64,000 nucleotides of DNA from Taeniopygia guttata (lineage: Eukaryota; Chordata; Aves; Passeriformes; Estrildidae). This document shows positions 35,917 through 50,900 of this stretch, in pieces. How positions within the stretch are numbered: position 1 is the stretch's first letter; each line of letters opens with the position of its first letter. The stretch covers positions 20,103,001-20,167,000 of the forward strand of contig NC_133032.1 of assembly GCF_048771995.1 (NCBI RefSeq), given 5' to 3'. The position numbers and the translations under genes are program-made. The notes under the pieces are model-generated. The model was not told the DNA's origin. It saw only the letters and a program-made list of their open reading frames with translations, and made no database searches.

Positions 35917-38900
35917 CTAAAGAGTAAGAGTAAGAGCAGTTAGAAATGGGCTAAAGATACTGCAGTACAGTCAGATGTCACATGAGATTACACCAGCAGG
36001 CAGCATAAACTTGAAGGCAACAAGATAAAACCTTTTAAAGTTCAACAACAAACAAGCATAAGGTTTTGCACCTGGTAAAACATAATGCAGGAGCACAGCA
36101 CAGGCTGGGATCTCCTGGGAGGGGGGCAGCTCTGTGAAAGGGACTGAGGATCCTGGTGGACAAGCAGCTCAGTGGGAGTGAGCAGTGCTGCTGCAGCAAA
36201 GAAAGCCAGCAGGAAGGACACTGGGCTGCATCAAAAAGGACATCACCAGCAGAGAGCCAGAAGGACAGAAGTCATTATCCCACCCATATCCCAGCATTAT
36301 CTTTCACCTGGAAGGTGCTATTTCCAGGCTACATCTGGAAAACTGGACTCAGTTTTGTTCTCTGCTAGATTTAAAAAAAAAAAAAAAAGATGTGGGCAGG
36401 CTGAAGAAGGTCCAGAGAAGGGTCACAGAGATGGTCCAAGGACTGGGAAGCCTACATATGAGGAAATGCTGAGAGAACTGGGTTTGTTCAGCCTTGGAAA
36501 AAAAGGCTGCTTAGAGGAGATCGTATCACTACGTTCCAATATTTATAGGGTGGCTAAAAAGTAGATGGAGACTCATTTTACAAGGAGCCACATGGAAAAG
36601 ATGAGGGGTAATGGATATATGTTATTCCTGGGCAGATTCCAGTTAGACACAAGGGGAACATTTTTCAGAATGAGAACAACCAGCCATTGGAATAGTCTTG
36701 CCAGTGAAGGGATGGATTCCCCAACAGAGGGGATTTAAGATTCAGCTGCACAGGGTGCTAAGCCATCTTGTCTAGACTGTGCTTTTGTCAAGAAAGGTTG
36801 GGCCAGATAATCCTTGAGGTCCCTTCCAACCGTGTATTCTACTATTTCTTCTTCTGTTCTCGACAATCTGTCACAAAATTGCATGGTGGGCAAGTTGTGA
36901 CTTCATCAGCAGTGCTATAGAAAGCTTCCACGTAACAAGGAAACATGATCAAAACCTTTGCTTTCAGTCTGGACTTACCTTGTCCTCCCAAGATACCAGT
37001 TGACTTTACCACCATTTCAAGCTTTTTGTCCCAGGTAAAAGTACGAATATAGTCTGTTACAATAAAAAAAAAAAAATCCACACACAAATATGTTTTTATT
37101 TATTATAATCCAAGTAACCCTGTTTTAAAATGTATTTATTTCCCCCCCCAAAAAAGCAGGAAAGCAGCAGTGCTTTATAGTCAAAGCTTCAGTGTTTTCC
37201 CTACCAGTTGCCTCATTCTCTGTAGTATTGATTATGTTTGGGTAGGGTGAATACAGTCTTGCAAAAGTCCAGCAAGATCACAATCAACTCTTCGTATCTC
37301 CACAAGAATAGGCTGCCCAAGCATGTCTGTCTTTATCCACTTTAGAGTGTCAAGGGCTCATTCGCAAGGGTTGTTTTGCTCACCCTCATCCCAGAAACCC
37401 CACTAGAAGCACTGAGGCTTGGACACCTCTCCATTTAAAACAGAATTTCTCATCACTGCAGCCACCTGCAGGTTTGATAACAGAATGGAAAAGATTGCCA
37501 CTTTATGACAGGGAGGACTGGAAACATCACCAGTGACACTGACTGGCAGAGGGGGCAGCAAGGAGACAACTTCTGAATTGTTTCCAAGCCCCTTCCAGAG
37601 AAGGCATGCTCAGTCAACACAAGCACATGAACATTTGGGCCGGCAAAGCTAAAGCTGCAGTAAGATCAGTTTTCACAGACCTAACTTACTTGTTTCCTGT
37701 ATCACATAAAGACCTAAAATAGGTAGAGATACTGACCTCAGATTGAAACACAGTCCACACTAAGATTTTTTAGTTCCAGTCCAACACAAATTTAGCTTGA
37801 GTACTTTAAAAATTCTCAGGGTATAATCTAAAGAATATTCTGATAGCCTAATACAGCAGACATGTTCTCTCTTCTTGATAATATTTGTGTTCACCAAGTT
37901 CCTTCAGATATTTGTGTTAAATACTGAAGTAATTGGTAGCTATAAATATCATATAAAATATATCTGATAAGACTTGACATAGGGCAACAAAAAGTCACAC
38001 ATACAGGAAAAGCACATGGTCAGTGTAGTCCCATCCTGTTTATTCCAGTATTCAAAGGTCTACAAATCTAGAAAGTAATAACAACTTGCAACAAACAAGA
38101 GCTTTCTTTGTAGCTGGGACTTTAATTCTCAACTAGAAATGCTATTGAAATGGCTTTCGAGCTTTATCAGAATAAGTGTAATCCAGACCTCTTGTCCTGA
38201 GAACTCATCTGGAAGCATTTCTGAGCTGAGTTTCAAGTTTCCCTAAGTCAATTCCACATCCTGTAAAATTGCCTCCTCTCTAAGTCTTTTATATTACAGA
38301 AGTTTGTCTGTCTAAACCATCTCTTTTTCTGTCTCTATTTTCCAGTCACAAGTCAAAGGATGCAGCAAGGTAATTACTGCACTGGTCAGACTATATGATT
38401 ATATGAGATCCCATGATGTTTAACTTCTTTCTTCCAACCCTACCAATACTGTTTTTCCTTAGAGCCCCTCCACACAAGATTGAAAAGCCTATGTAAACAT
38501 GACTAAACCAAAGTTTACAGATTAAACACGTAAAAGCACACAAATAACTTGCTCTGCTTCAAACTGGAGTCAAAGTGTAGGTTAAATGACCTTTGAGGCC
38601 TCCTGCATATACTGATAGCAATGCAAATGCTAGTCTGAGCCTATACAAGACCTGGAGAGAAGACTTCCTGCCTCCATCTTGAATACCTGTAAGAGGTGAG
38701 GGTGGTATTCTACCAGGGAGAAGACAAGATTTCCTGACACACATCTCTCTGGTGGTGGCACAGTTCTAAGAGCACTATGAACACCTAAACCAAAAGAAAA
38801 GCGTTTCATCATCTGAGAGCAACAAAATAAAAAAGACAACCTACCAATGATCCCAACGACCAGCTCGTTGTTGGTATCATCACGACCCACCAGCAGGGAA

Positions 38901-41900
38901 TAGTCAATGATGAGATGGCTGGAGAGGAACTGGGAATCGCTGTGTATGGAGGCTTTCAGCACAGCTTTGCAATGGGAACGGATGTACAAAGGATTGTCCC
39001 GAACCATCTTCAGAAGGTTTTCATCCAGCAGGACCACATCACAAGTTTCCTTGCCTGTGTCTGTTTTAACATTTCTATTCCGGAGGGAGCCCTTCAGGTC
39101 AAACACCTGCAAATGGAGAACAGCACTACTTTGCTTCATTTTTCTGCGTTAAAGACTCTAGTACCTAACACTTGATAAGGCAGCACAGCTGGGCAACTCT
39201 TTTCTTCTCTTTAGGAGGAAGGCAATTAACAAAAAATATTTTGTAGAGAATAGCATGTAAGCCTGGGTGAAAGCTCTGCCACCTCAATTCACAAGTTTTA
39301 GGCAAGTTATTTCACTAATATATAGTCTAAATAAGGAGAAAAAAGGTGCCTCTACTTTTTATATTGTTCATGTAAACTCAGTTTTCCAGCCAGTTTCTAC
39401 AGAGTTAATTGCTGACAAAAGCAAAACCACTGAAGAGGGAGGCGGGCGGGTGGTGCATGAAGCACCAGCTAACACCGGCAAGGCAAAAGACAGACCCATC
39501 ATGAGGCTGGAAATGATCTCTGGAGTTCTCCAATCCAATGTCCTGCTTCAAGCAGGCCTGTTAGAGAAGGCTGTTCAAGTTCTGTCCAGTCAAGATTTCA
39601 CTAACTTCTGTTGAATAGAGTCCACAGTCTGTCTGGGTTTCTCTTTTGTAGTGCCTGAGCCCTCCTCATGATTTAAACAACAGACAAATCAAAAGAAAAC
39701 CCACAACATCCTTTACATCCATCTAAAATTCCCTCCATCCACCTCCTCCCACAAACATTCCCTGTTTGAGGTCAGGCACTGAGAGGTAAAGTGGAAAGAA
39801 CTGATACTCTCTAGGTTTAGAAGTGATGTTTGTTTGAACTTCCTTTTCAGCTTCAAATCTCTAGTTAAAGGAGAATTTCCCCCTAATCATTTTAAGATCT
39901 TCATTCTACTGTCTGATAAAGGTTACTTACGCTTGACTAATAGCAAGACTGAACTCAAAATCTTGTCCCACACCTGAAGTAGCTCCAAGAAAGAACAGGG
40001 TTGAAAAAATAATTAATTCTCCTCACTACAGAGTAACTCTCTCTGAGTGAGGCTCTCATTCTAAACAAATTAGTCTGTAATTCCAGTCAGTTCCTCTGGA
40101 AGTTTTCTCAAAAGATTTTTACGTTTTCATAAGCAGGTTAATAATGCTTTCTCTCAGACATCAGAGATACAGGGACAAACAAGACTTGTAAAGACTGAAT
40201 CCTGCACAACAGCTATCTGAACTAGCCAATACAGGCATCGGCTCCTGAGGATCTCATAATAAGGAAGAGGCACAAACTGTCACCTTTGAACAGCGCAAGA
40301 GGTCAACAGCACACGCAAAGTTATAAGTCACCTAGATAGCTACAAATAACCCTGCTCTTTCTCCCAGTCACAACTGCACTGAACATAACACTTTGCTTTT
40401 ACCTGAGCCATCTTCCTGCCATAGAAAAGGTTTTCCATGACAAGCAGATCCAGCTTCTTTTCAGTGTTGTTTTGTGAGTTCTTGTAACCAATTCGATACA
40501 CCCCAAGGATTTTAGCCAGTGCTGTGGGCTTCTAATGAAGACAAGACATGGGTTAAGATCTGTGTAGAGACAATCAGCAACCCCATACCAGAAGGACCAC
40601 TGTTCTGTCTGTGTATTACAGCTCAGAAGTCCAAGCATAATTTCCACTTTACATCTTAAAAACCCATTATTAATATAACTCACACTCTCCAAAATTTTCT
40701 TTTATTTAAGTGAAAAATGTTAATAGAAACTTCTACTAATCTTTAAAAACAGAACACAGCCCAAAATAAAAGGCACGTTTTTTAATACCTTCTGCTGAAC
40801 TGCATTAGTGATGTAAGTGAAGTAGTGTGGGGCAAAGTCAAGAAATGACTGGACTTCCAGACGAGGCATTTGCTTCAAGATGAATCTATCATCTATTTTA
40901 ACATCAGACAGAGGCAACAGGGTTACATACAACAAGTGAAGTACCTTTTGCAATTTTTTTAGGACTGTCACATAGCTGAAATGGTTTGAAAAATTAAAAC
41001 ACTACAATTCTCTTAAATCCATACCTTCAGAAGCTCATTTCTAGATTCTTTTTACTTCATATTCTGAACTTCAGCCTCCCTGAATTTCTACCTTCCAGTA
41101 AATCATTGACAAGAGACTGCCTACACTAGATCTACCTCAACTATATGGGCTTCCTATACGGACAATAGAAACAGCCTACAGACCATTTTGTTCAATACTT
41201 GTTTTACATAGAAGCCTAGAAACGGCCACAGTTCTAAAAAGAAATTAGATTAACAATAGCACCTGAGCTTATAAGAAACACTGCATCTTCAACAACAAGT
41301 TGTCCTTGAAAACAAGTTTTTGTTTTCTGAAGCCTGCCTGAGATACAACCTTTCTGTTCAATTGGCCTTCCTAGCTGCTACTGCTGAAAAACAGACCTAT
41401 ATTTTGTTTTGCTGCACGTACAAAGAGACAAATAATTTTATATTGAAGACCCCAGAACAATCCACCTAATTTTCCCTTCTGAGTGACCATTTCACGATCA
41501 GCAACCCTCTGGATAGAGGTTATCAGGGATTAAATGCCACACTAACCACCACCACACAGAAATAATACCCCTTGTTACAAAGGGGGAAGAAGCTGCATTT
41601 ACCCTCAGTCACATAGAACGCAGCTCCAGATTTGCCACCTCGTGCCTGCCAGGGCATGGAGTGAGAGAGGGATCGGATGAAATCCTCTTCACTGCTCCCC
41701 AGGATCACTTCACGCATCCTGTGAAACTCCCCAGCATAATAAATCCGGCAATAGAACTTAGCATTCGCATCTGAGAACTCTGCAAAAAATTGTTTTCCTC
41801 AATCAGTGTGCAACACACACTGACTACCTGACACAACACTAAGATTCTGCTCATGTCTAGAGGAGTATTATTGTGCTAAACATCTCTCTCATGCATATTA

Positions 41901-44900
41901 TAATTCAGAAGTTTCAACCAAGGGTATTTAAATAGAAAATTGACAGGAAAGTTAACTCCCTCTAGATTAAATCATAGTATATGGCATGGGGAAGTGTTTG
42001 GACAAAAGATCAATTTTAAAAAGTTTATGGAGTATTTTTGCAAAAGTGATTGCCGTAAGTAAAAATTGCATTGCTCTTTTCTTGATTTGCTTTTCCGTCA
42101 TGATACCAAGATTACCAAGAAAAATACCAAGAAAAAGCAACTATTAACTTCAAGACTCCACTACACATGCATGAAGAAATGAGCTGGTCAGCTAAGACTA
42201 AGTTATTTACAACTACTCACGGAGTTCTACATGGGGATTCACCACCTGTTTCTTCTGTCCGTCTCCTCCATCTCCATCATCTGAAGGCATAAAGGGAACT
42301 CAGTCAGGGCTGTTCACTATTATTACCAAGACAGTCACATTAGGTACTACTTGTAAACTCACATTACAAGAAGAATATTTCTTTTTTTTTTCCAAGAATA
42401 CAGAGGGAACTATACACAGGGAATTAGAAATACAGCTACAATTGTATAATATAATACATATGCTAGAAGGGCATATGTATATCTAATTTCCAGTCTCTCT
42501 TCATTCATTTTCTATGAGCCAAAACAATGAGATCTAAACAGCAAGTGAGGAAGAGAGACAAGGCTGCTTAACTAGAGTCAACTCAATCCAAAGGCATTCA
42601 AGACTAGACTACTCCACATCCCTACAGTTTGGATTTGAAAGATCCTGTTTCCCTTATCATAAAGAGAAGCAATGTGTTTAGGGAAAAAAACATATTTGAT
42701 GTTCAAATTATTCATTTTCAATGTGTGCTGAGTAAACTTTCAACATGCTGTTGAAAAAGTACAAGCAGAAGTGCATTTGGGGCCTTACATGGTTGAATGA
42801 GGTTTGGGAGAAGTAACAACCCAAGAGAGCAGATGAATTCTGCAGTTTTGTACCTTGGGCCTCTGCTCCTTGGTTTTCTGCTCCCTCTTTGCCCATCTGT
42901 CCAACCTGGTAGTAAGCACTGTCAGCACCACGTAAGGTCTCTTTCTTCTGGGAAGACAGGTCTGGGCTCTTCCCTCCCGTGCCACGGAAGAAAGACAAAA
43001 CACCAGATGGTTTCTTTGCTACAGTGAAAAGAAATAGAAAAGAGGGTGTTGGCATTTCCACAGTCAGTTTAATAGCAGCATGACTCCTATGAACATTCCC
43101 CATTCATTGTTCTATATGGAGCAATGATGCCATTCAACTATAACTCTTGTGCTATTCTTCAGGCAACTAAGGTCCATGAGGGTGGATGATCTAGTGTTCT
43201 GAGTAGCATTCCAGAGTGCAGAGACATTTGAAAACACAGACGAAGAATTAGCGTCTTTAATACAGTAAGAACTTCATGTCTCCATTGCAAAGTAGTTTAA
43301 CTGCATCTCTTTAACGAAGGCAATGCCAAAAGAAGGGCATCATATCCCAAAGAACAGGCCAGATTCAAGAACAACCCTAGGTTCACTACATAGTAACATT
43401 AAATCAGGCGATGACATCTTGATCTCATAAGAATCAGAGAAAGCCACAAACTTCATAAAACAGAAAAACCCATACACGCCCATCCCTCTCATGTGTTACA
43501 TTATGACTAGTCATAATTTCAACTCAGAATGCTGCTTTTTCTTCCCCACATGAACTAGAATCCAGGTTAAGTGGACTCAAGTCTGAGCTGAGATTAGCAC
43601 CATGGATAGTTTTGGTAAAATGGCCTTACGCTGCTCTGGCTCTGCATTGCGAAGGGGACACATGTTAGCCTCAGGCAGGCGGACAGGGCTGCTGCTCTTG
43701 GGCTTGCTGTCTGACATGCTGAAAGAAGAAAGAACAAACAAGTGATGAACTAACAAATGCTGCCACCCAAGACACTACTGCTTTATGCCTGGACATTTAT
43801 TTCTCCCCGCTGCCTAAACACTAAAGGAAAAAGACACCACTTAAAGATGTAACAGTGTGGGACTCTCCAAAGTTGTCCTCCTCTATCTTCCTAAAAAGTA
43901 CCTCTCAGGGCCCATAGCATCCATCCCTGACCACAGCAAAGGTAAGCAGGCCCAGTACCATGCATGCACTCAAGAGATCAATCAGGTGATGGAGCCAGCA
44001 TGGTCCGTAATGCGACACGGAAACTCACATACTGAAGTATGTGTTGGTTACATGGAGTGAGTCAGAGTCCATTGGAAAGTAGAGCTCCTAACAGGGGCAT
44101 GTTTTGAGGGTTCTTTCCCATCCTAGTTTTGGCTTATTCACTACCAGCACTATATCTTCACTCTCTGTACTGTAGTTCCTGCATGTAACCTGTTTGGTTG
44201 TAGTCCTTCTTCAGAACTGCTCTTCAGAGATGCTTTGGACAACTCATCCAGGGCATTTCTGTATTCCTTGCAACTGGTGGGGAAAGAAGAAAAGAAAGGG
44301 AAAGGTAAAGACCCAAAATAATTAAGTGTTCTCTTGGAAACTCTGCAATACCAGCCCAAAGACTCACTTCAGAGACAACCACAGGAAACAAAACACCACA
44401 GCAGAAAAACTTATGCTTTATTTTTTCTTATTATTAGAACTTTGTTTACTTAGAACAGAAGCTGCTCTAGACAATACTGCAGGAAAAATATCCCCTTATT
44501 TTTCCCCCTCCCACAATTTAAGAACGCATAGCTTCAAAAATCTGCTGTCTTGTGACATGCAAACCCAAAGGTTTACTGAAGTACCTGGTGAGAAGAGCTG
44601 AGCAGTAATAAGAGCTGCTATGATCAAAGGTAGGCAAGAAACAGACTGCAATATCAATACTAATAACTGTTCCGCAATTCAGTTGCACTTCCTCCAGCTG
44701 GAGAGGCTGAGCAAACCTTAGTTGCACTTCTTTCTCTAGTGATATCTCATTAAAAGAAACACCACACAACTAAGTCATTTTTGCATACTAGAGTTCCACT
44801 AAAGTCCAAAATTCAGTTGCACTTTCATTATCTCAGTAGTAAGACGAAAGAGTCCCATCTCTGACAGAAACTCTAACATGCCTTAATATAGAAATTCTGT

Positions 44901-47900
44901 CATGCTTGTTCCCTATCATCAAAATTTAAATATTCCTCAAACACAAAAGCTGCAAAACTGAAAAGTATGTCAGATGAAAAGCCAAATCACAGCCGTACCT
45001 GAGAGCAAAGGCTATGATGGAGCTTGGTTCTTTCTCACAGACTGCAATAGGTACACGTTCATGTTCATACATTAAGTAGTGCTTATCTGGGTCACTAAAT
45101 GAAAACAACAGACTGTTAGTAGATCACAAAAATTTGTTTGGTCAAAACCTAGATCTCATCACTGCACTCCCAGGCACAAGCTGCAAGTCTCAGCACAGAA
45201 CCAAAGCTCCCCAGATCAGCTTCTCTCAACAGACATATTCATAACTATGTGGTTAATTCTAAATGGTAGAGTGTTAGGGAAATCAGCATTTTAAGCAAGC
45301 TGCTTGGGTCAGAAAACCAGCTTTAGGTTAGAGTAAGAGTCTATTTCTGTTTAGCAGCCACTGTTTCTAATGGCACCAAAACCTGCCTGAGCCTGGTTTG
45401 ACTATCTAGCAGCATAGCCTGTAGAGTGAACTTAGGGGACAAACTTGGAGTCTTTTCTAAACAGGCAGTTTATCACAGAAAATTTCCCAAAGCCTTCTGG
45501 ATTCTTGTATCATTTTTTTTTTCAATCATCTGTAGGGTCCAATCATTTAGCTTTTACCTCATCAGCCCAAGGCCTCCACTCCGACACTGGGGGTTGGATT
45601 CACAGGTTGAACTTGGGCTGCCAAACGTTAGGCTCGTGTTAAACAAGAAACACTACAAAGCACACAGACCAAGTAGCTGAAAGACTTTCCAGCCTGCCCA
45701 TCTTCACACGAGAGGGACACTTGAGAGCACATATAGTGGCCATTGAACCTGACCTACACCCAGACAATGTCAATTTGAGTCCAACCCTTGGAAGAGGTCT
45801 GGAAGCAAAAACAAGATGCGGGCATGTAGCTTTAGTTAAGTCTTTGCTAAGGAAGGGCATTTCTACTCCCTCCCTACAGCAATTAAGTTAGAAGGCACCT
45901 TTCTTCCCCTCTTCCCGCACCCCTTCATCTCCCACAAGAGCTCTGAGGAGGCATGCCTGCTAGGAGGAGAAATTGATACTGGGTTCACACAAGAGCAGAT
46001 CATTCATAAGAAAGGTGGTTAACCTACAATCACCTAGAATGGACACAGAAAACTTCCTACCTTGACAAAGTTCTCCATCTTACTCAGGCAAACTCAAGTA
46101 ATGGCTTAAATTATACATTGAGCAAAGGAAGCATGCATGGCTCTGCCTGCAATCTGACAAGGTTGCTGATTTCATACATTTATATCTATTATGCAGTACT
46201 TACAAGGGAAAGGGAATGGGATTATAGTTGTTTCCAGGCAAAAAGTTAGCCAAAATAGCTTTCATAGTAGACTTCTCCTTCACTTGGCTGTCTGTAGATC
46301 CCAGTGAGTGCCCATCAAATACATCTGGAACAGACATATGTCAGGTCTGCATCACAATATCAAAGTTTAAGCTGTAAAGTCAGAAGGATGACTACAGAGT
46401 TACCAGTTATTTGTCATTTCCTAAAAAGGTCTTGTGGACTTGGCACAGAAAATCAAGAGAAAGACAATTGAACTATACCTTCTGAGCTGCTTGTTGTGTC
46501 CTGTTCAGAGAGTGTGTTGGCACCAGTCATATGCTCTGATGCAACCTCTGGAGAGGTGGGCAGCTGTAGATGGGTAGAGCCTGTGGAGCTCTGACTTGAT
46601 AAAGCCGTCAGGAAACGATCCTCTGAGAGTACAAGTACAGTTAAGGACAGAAGAGATAATTTTATATGGCTGTCAGAAGTGACACTGTTTGCTCCCAACC
46701 CAAGCTATAAACAGCACCTACTTTCAGAAGGTTTTTACTTAGAAAGCAGGTAAAACCACACAGACCAAAGGACTGGGCAAGCTCATCAATGTAGCACGTA
46801 ACCTCCCGAAAATGCGTACGCTTACAACTACTACCTTCAGCTCCCACAAACTCCCAAGTATGCCTCACAGGTAAGAGATCTCAGCACCCATAACCAGATC
46901 ACAGAAGAGGCAAAAGGCATTTCTCAAATTCCATGTAGTTATTTTGTTAATTAGAAAGCTTCTGAAAGTTTTTAAACTAAAGTTCAATGGAAAATTCTTG
47001 TTGGCCAATTTACTAATCACTAGTAATTCAGCTTCATATTAGAAGCAGATGGCCAACTTCTATCTTACCACTAGAAAAAACAAATTTGGTATTTGGGGAT
47101 TTGGTATTTCTCTGATTTATCAAATTTGACAAAAGCTCCCATATTATGTCAGGAAAAGGGCTACAACATGCTTCTATTGGCATATTATGAAAAATAAGTA
47201 ACAGACCTTTCTCTCCATTCTGTAGCGCTGGAGAAGCATTGCGTGGGGAAGCATCCATGCTACTGATCTAGGCAGAATAACAAAACACCAATGTTGATGC
47301 CAAGTTCTTTACAGCTCTATTTCCTTCCATGTGGAATGCTTACAAAAGCAGATGTACTACAACAGAGCACTCCCACCCACTTCTCAGCCTCTGCATGTCA
47401 CTGTATCTGTTAGCATAGGAAAAAGACAAGGCAACAGCAACTCAAGTTCACAAGATGCTTATGATGGCTGCTATCTGTGTATGCTGCTTTAAACTCCCTC
47501 TCTAAGAACCTACTTCCTGCTAGATCAAGATAAGGTTTGCTTTAACACCTAACAAATACGTGTTACGTGGAAACGGCATGTGTGCATGCAGCAGCGCAAA
47601 TCCAGGGTCTCTAGTTTTTAGTGCACTTTGCTAACGTGGAACTATTGGGAGTTCAGCCTCTTGGTATGATGCTTACTTATATTGTACTGTCTTGCAGCCC
47701 AGACATTTCCCCAGAGTTCCAGCTCCCCAAAGGGTAGAAGGTCAGCATACTGGCATGTTTATCCTTGGACAGAGCTCTTGAGGCGTCAGTCCAAAATCAT
47801 TTATCCATCCCTTCAGTCAGTTCCCAGAGGATACATCACAAAACATCACATCCTGAAAAGCCATTATCAGTCCTTCCTGTGTCATTTGCTCTACCTCTTG

Positions 47901-50900
47901 ATATTACTTGTCTTTTTTCTTTTCATAACAGGTGCACCTAGTGGGCAACAACCTAGGGTTGAAGGAGATGGCCCAGTTCCTATTTACACACACACTCGAC
48001 AATGACTGCAGCTCTCTGCGGCAGTGTTCACATCAACACTACAGAAACATCACAGAAAATCATCAATTCCTATTCACACTTTCTCTTTCTCTCTGCAATA
48101 TGGCTCCTAGTTCACATTTTTTTGGAAAAGCTACATATACTAGCACACAATTTAAGCTTTTACAAATGAAAACTACAGGATGCAGTAAAATTAGTTTAAT
48201 TAATTAAAGAGAACTCAAGTCAGTCTTAAGACTATTGTGCTGCACCTGGGAAAAAATAAAACAAATGTTTAAGAGGTTTATAACCTGTTAGCCATACCTT
48301 GCTTTCTTCACCCTGCCTCAGTCTCCCAGGGCTGGGTGGTACTGATGGACGTTTTCTCCCTTTCTCTTGTTGGAAGAGATCCTGCAATCTTAAACAAAAA
48401 ATAATAATAAAACAAACAAACAAAACCAACCCACGCAAAACCACCACCACCAAAGAATCAAAAGGTAGGTTACTGGTGTTATCTCTGAATGACACAAGTT
48501 ATGAAGTTTCTCCATAACAAAAAAAGATTGCTGCTAACGGATGACAAAGATGTATCAAATGGCCAAAGACAGCACATTTTCTTCAGCTCTGAGACTATTT
48601 CACCCAATCAACAGGTCCCATTCTCCCTTCTTCCCATCTCTTTCACCATTACTCAAATGAAAATGTCTCCTCCAGATGCAAGTTGTTCTATATAACATAA
48701 TGCTTTTATCATATGGCTTCAAATGATTTTCTGTTCCAACTTATCAGCTGCATGTTCTTAACCAGTAGAACACATTCAGCACAAGCTCTATACAGCAACT
48801 GCTCTATAGAAACTACAGCTGAACCTCTTCCCTTCCAGAACCAACACTGTATCGGTGTTGCTATGATTCCAGCATGTGTCCTCTTACCTATTATTCCAGG
48901 CTTGTAGCATCTCACAAAGTCCTTGCTTTTTAGCTATTAGAGACTCAAAAACAGATTGCAGCTGTTGAGGTGTGTCCAGTGATGATGAAAGCAGCCTTGC
49001 TTGGATTTTCTCAGTCCAGTTTTGAAACTCTCCTTCTTCCATCTGCCAAAAGGAAAACTGTAAGTGTTATCTCACCAAGATGACACAAGATCTGAGTAGC
49101 TCCTCCACACACTTAGCCTATGGACCACTGATGTAAAAATAGTCTATTACCTCCTTTTGGGCAAAGAGGTCTTCCATCTTCTCTTCCCTCGTTTTGCTGA
49201 AGGTATCCGTTTTCAGAGAAGCAAGGCGATCATCCACAGCAAGATACACTTGTGACACCCTGCAAACAGCAATGTAAAGAGTTACGCTGTGACTACTTGG
49301 AGCTTCTTTAACATTCTTTAAAATAGTCTGAATGTGTTTAAGGTTAGCATTTAAGAATACAGAAGACAATACAATATATGACTGCCTTCCTGCACAGTAA
49401 GAGGAAGTTGGGAAAACATCTTAAGAAATAGGAGGAATCTAGAAGTTACATATGCTGATTTTTTTGTCTCCACAATTTCTTCTTAGCAGTGGAAGTTGTC
49501 AGAGAGCAATACAAATGTCTCAAACACATTACTAACACAGGGGAACTATTGTTTCGTCTGTGATTAGGAAGAATCCGGGTATGCAAGCTACACCTCTACC
49601 AGCAGGGCTCAGAAAAAATGAGTACCTCTATTTCAGCTCTAAACCAACCTCCACAGGTTTTGAAGTCAGATGGTCACAGAGACATACAGCAATACAGGAA
49701 TGCTGTGACCAGGCAGAACAGCAGTCTGGCTGGATTTTACAGAGCTTTCATCTCACCTGGCTTCCACCTTTTTGTTCCTACATTTAGAAAGTGTCTAGAC
49801 TCATGGTAGTTCACCTTAGACTACAAGAAGGTAGGGTCTGCCTGCTGTTACCATATTCAATAGCTAACAAAGGCAAAGACTTTTATACATCAGAGAGCTC
49901 CATTACCACATGGCCAATAGAATGACAACAGTTATGTTCAGACAAAATATTTGAGCAAGGTTTTGCAGTTTTTTTGGGGCTGAAGAAATGAAACTCAGTC
50001 AGATGTTCTATAAAGGGTAAGAGTACAAAGTATAACCTGCAGTTTTTCCAGGTCTGCCTTCTAGGACCATCTTCTCATTTTTAGCATTAGAGTGAAGAAT
50101 TAAAAATACTTTAACTGGGCATTTCATAAGGTAACATTTCAGACACCTGCCGATGGCCAACCTTTCAGTAGCTTGACAGCATTATTCAGAAACATGCTAC
50201 ATGACTCAGACATCAGTGCAACTTTCAGGAAAAGAGAAGAAAAGAATCTTCGTTTCTACTGGCAATGTTTAACCTGACTTGCCACCAGACAAAGAGTTGA
50301 GACATTAGTACAGACAGAGCAAAAAAAGGTAACAAAGATTTCAATACCACTGTCCCTTGGAAGTATATACGCATAGGTGTTTTAAACTCTTCTATCAAAT
50401 AATTAATACTTAGCAAAATCTCATCATACTAGCAAAAATAGTTATGTGTCCTGCTAATAAAAGTACAAAGTACAAATAAGATTAGGAAGACATTAAAAAC
50501 AAAGCTTACTTTTGTGAGAAATCCTTGAGATCCTGCAAAATAGTAACTTTTAATGGAGCCTGTCGTTTGATGTAGATCTTGGGGAGTGGGACACACACTT
50601 CCAGCAGCCGGATTGGAGAGTAGCTGAGAAGGCAATACAACAGCTTGTAACAAGATTCACATCACACAGTACTAGTTCTACAGCATACTGAGGTTTGAGG
50701 CCCTTATATGAAAAAGGGCACTGCCAATGTGTCCATGGCTTTAGTTACTTTTATCAGAAATAACACTGTTCATTCTCCAAGGCAAGAAGTTAAAGCACCA
50801 ATCATATTGCAAAACCAAAATTTTGAAAGTATTTGGAATTGGGTAGGGAAAAGCATTTCCCTCCTGTATCATGAAGAGGAGCCATGCACTCTTGGAATAC

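Noticed and set aside
47932-48207. Plus-strand frame reading HLVGNNLGLKEMAQFL after an AG acceptor-like site
   Set aside because: It looks vaguely like a leucine-rich repeat but is antisense in a PIKFYVE intron, single, and has no partner exons.
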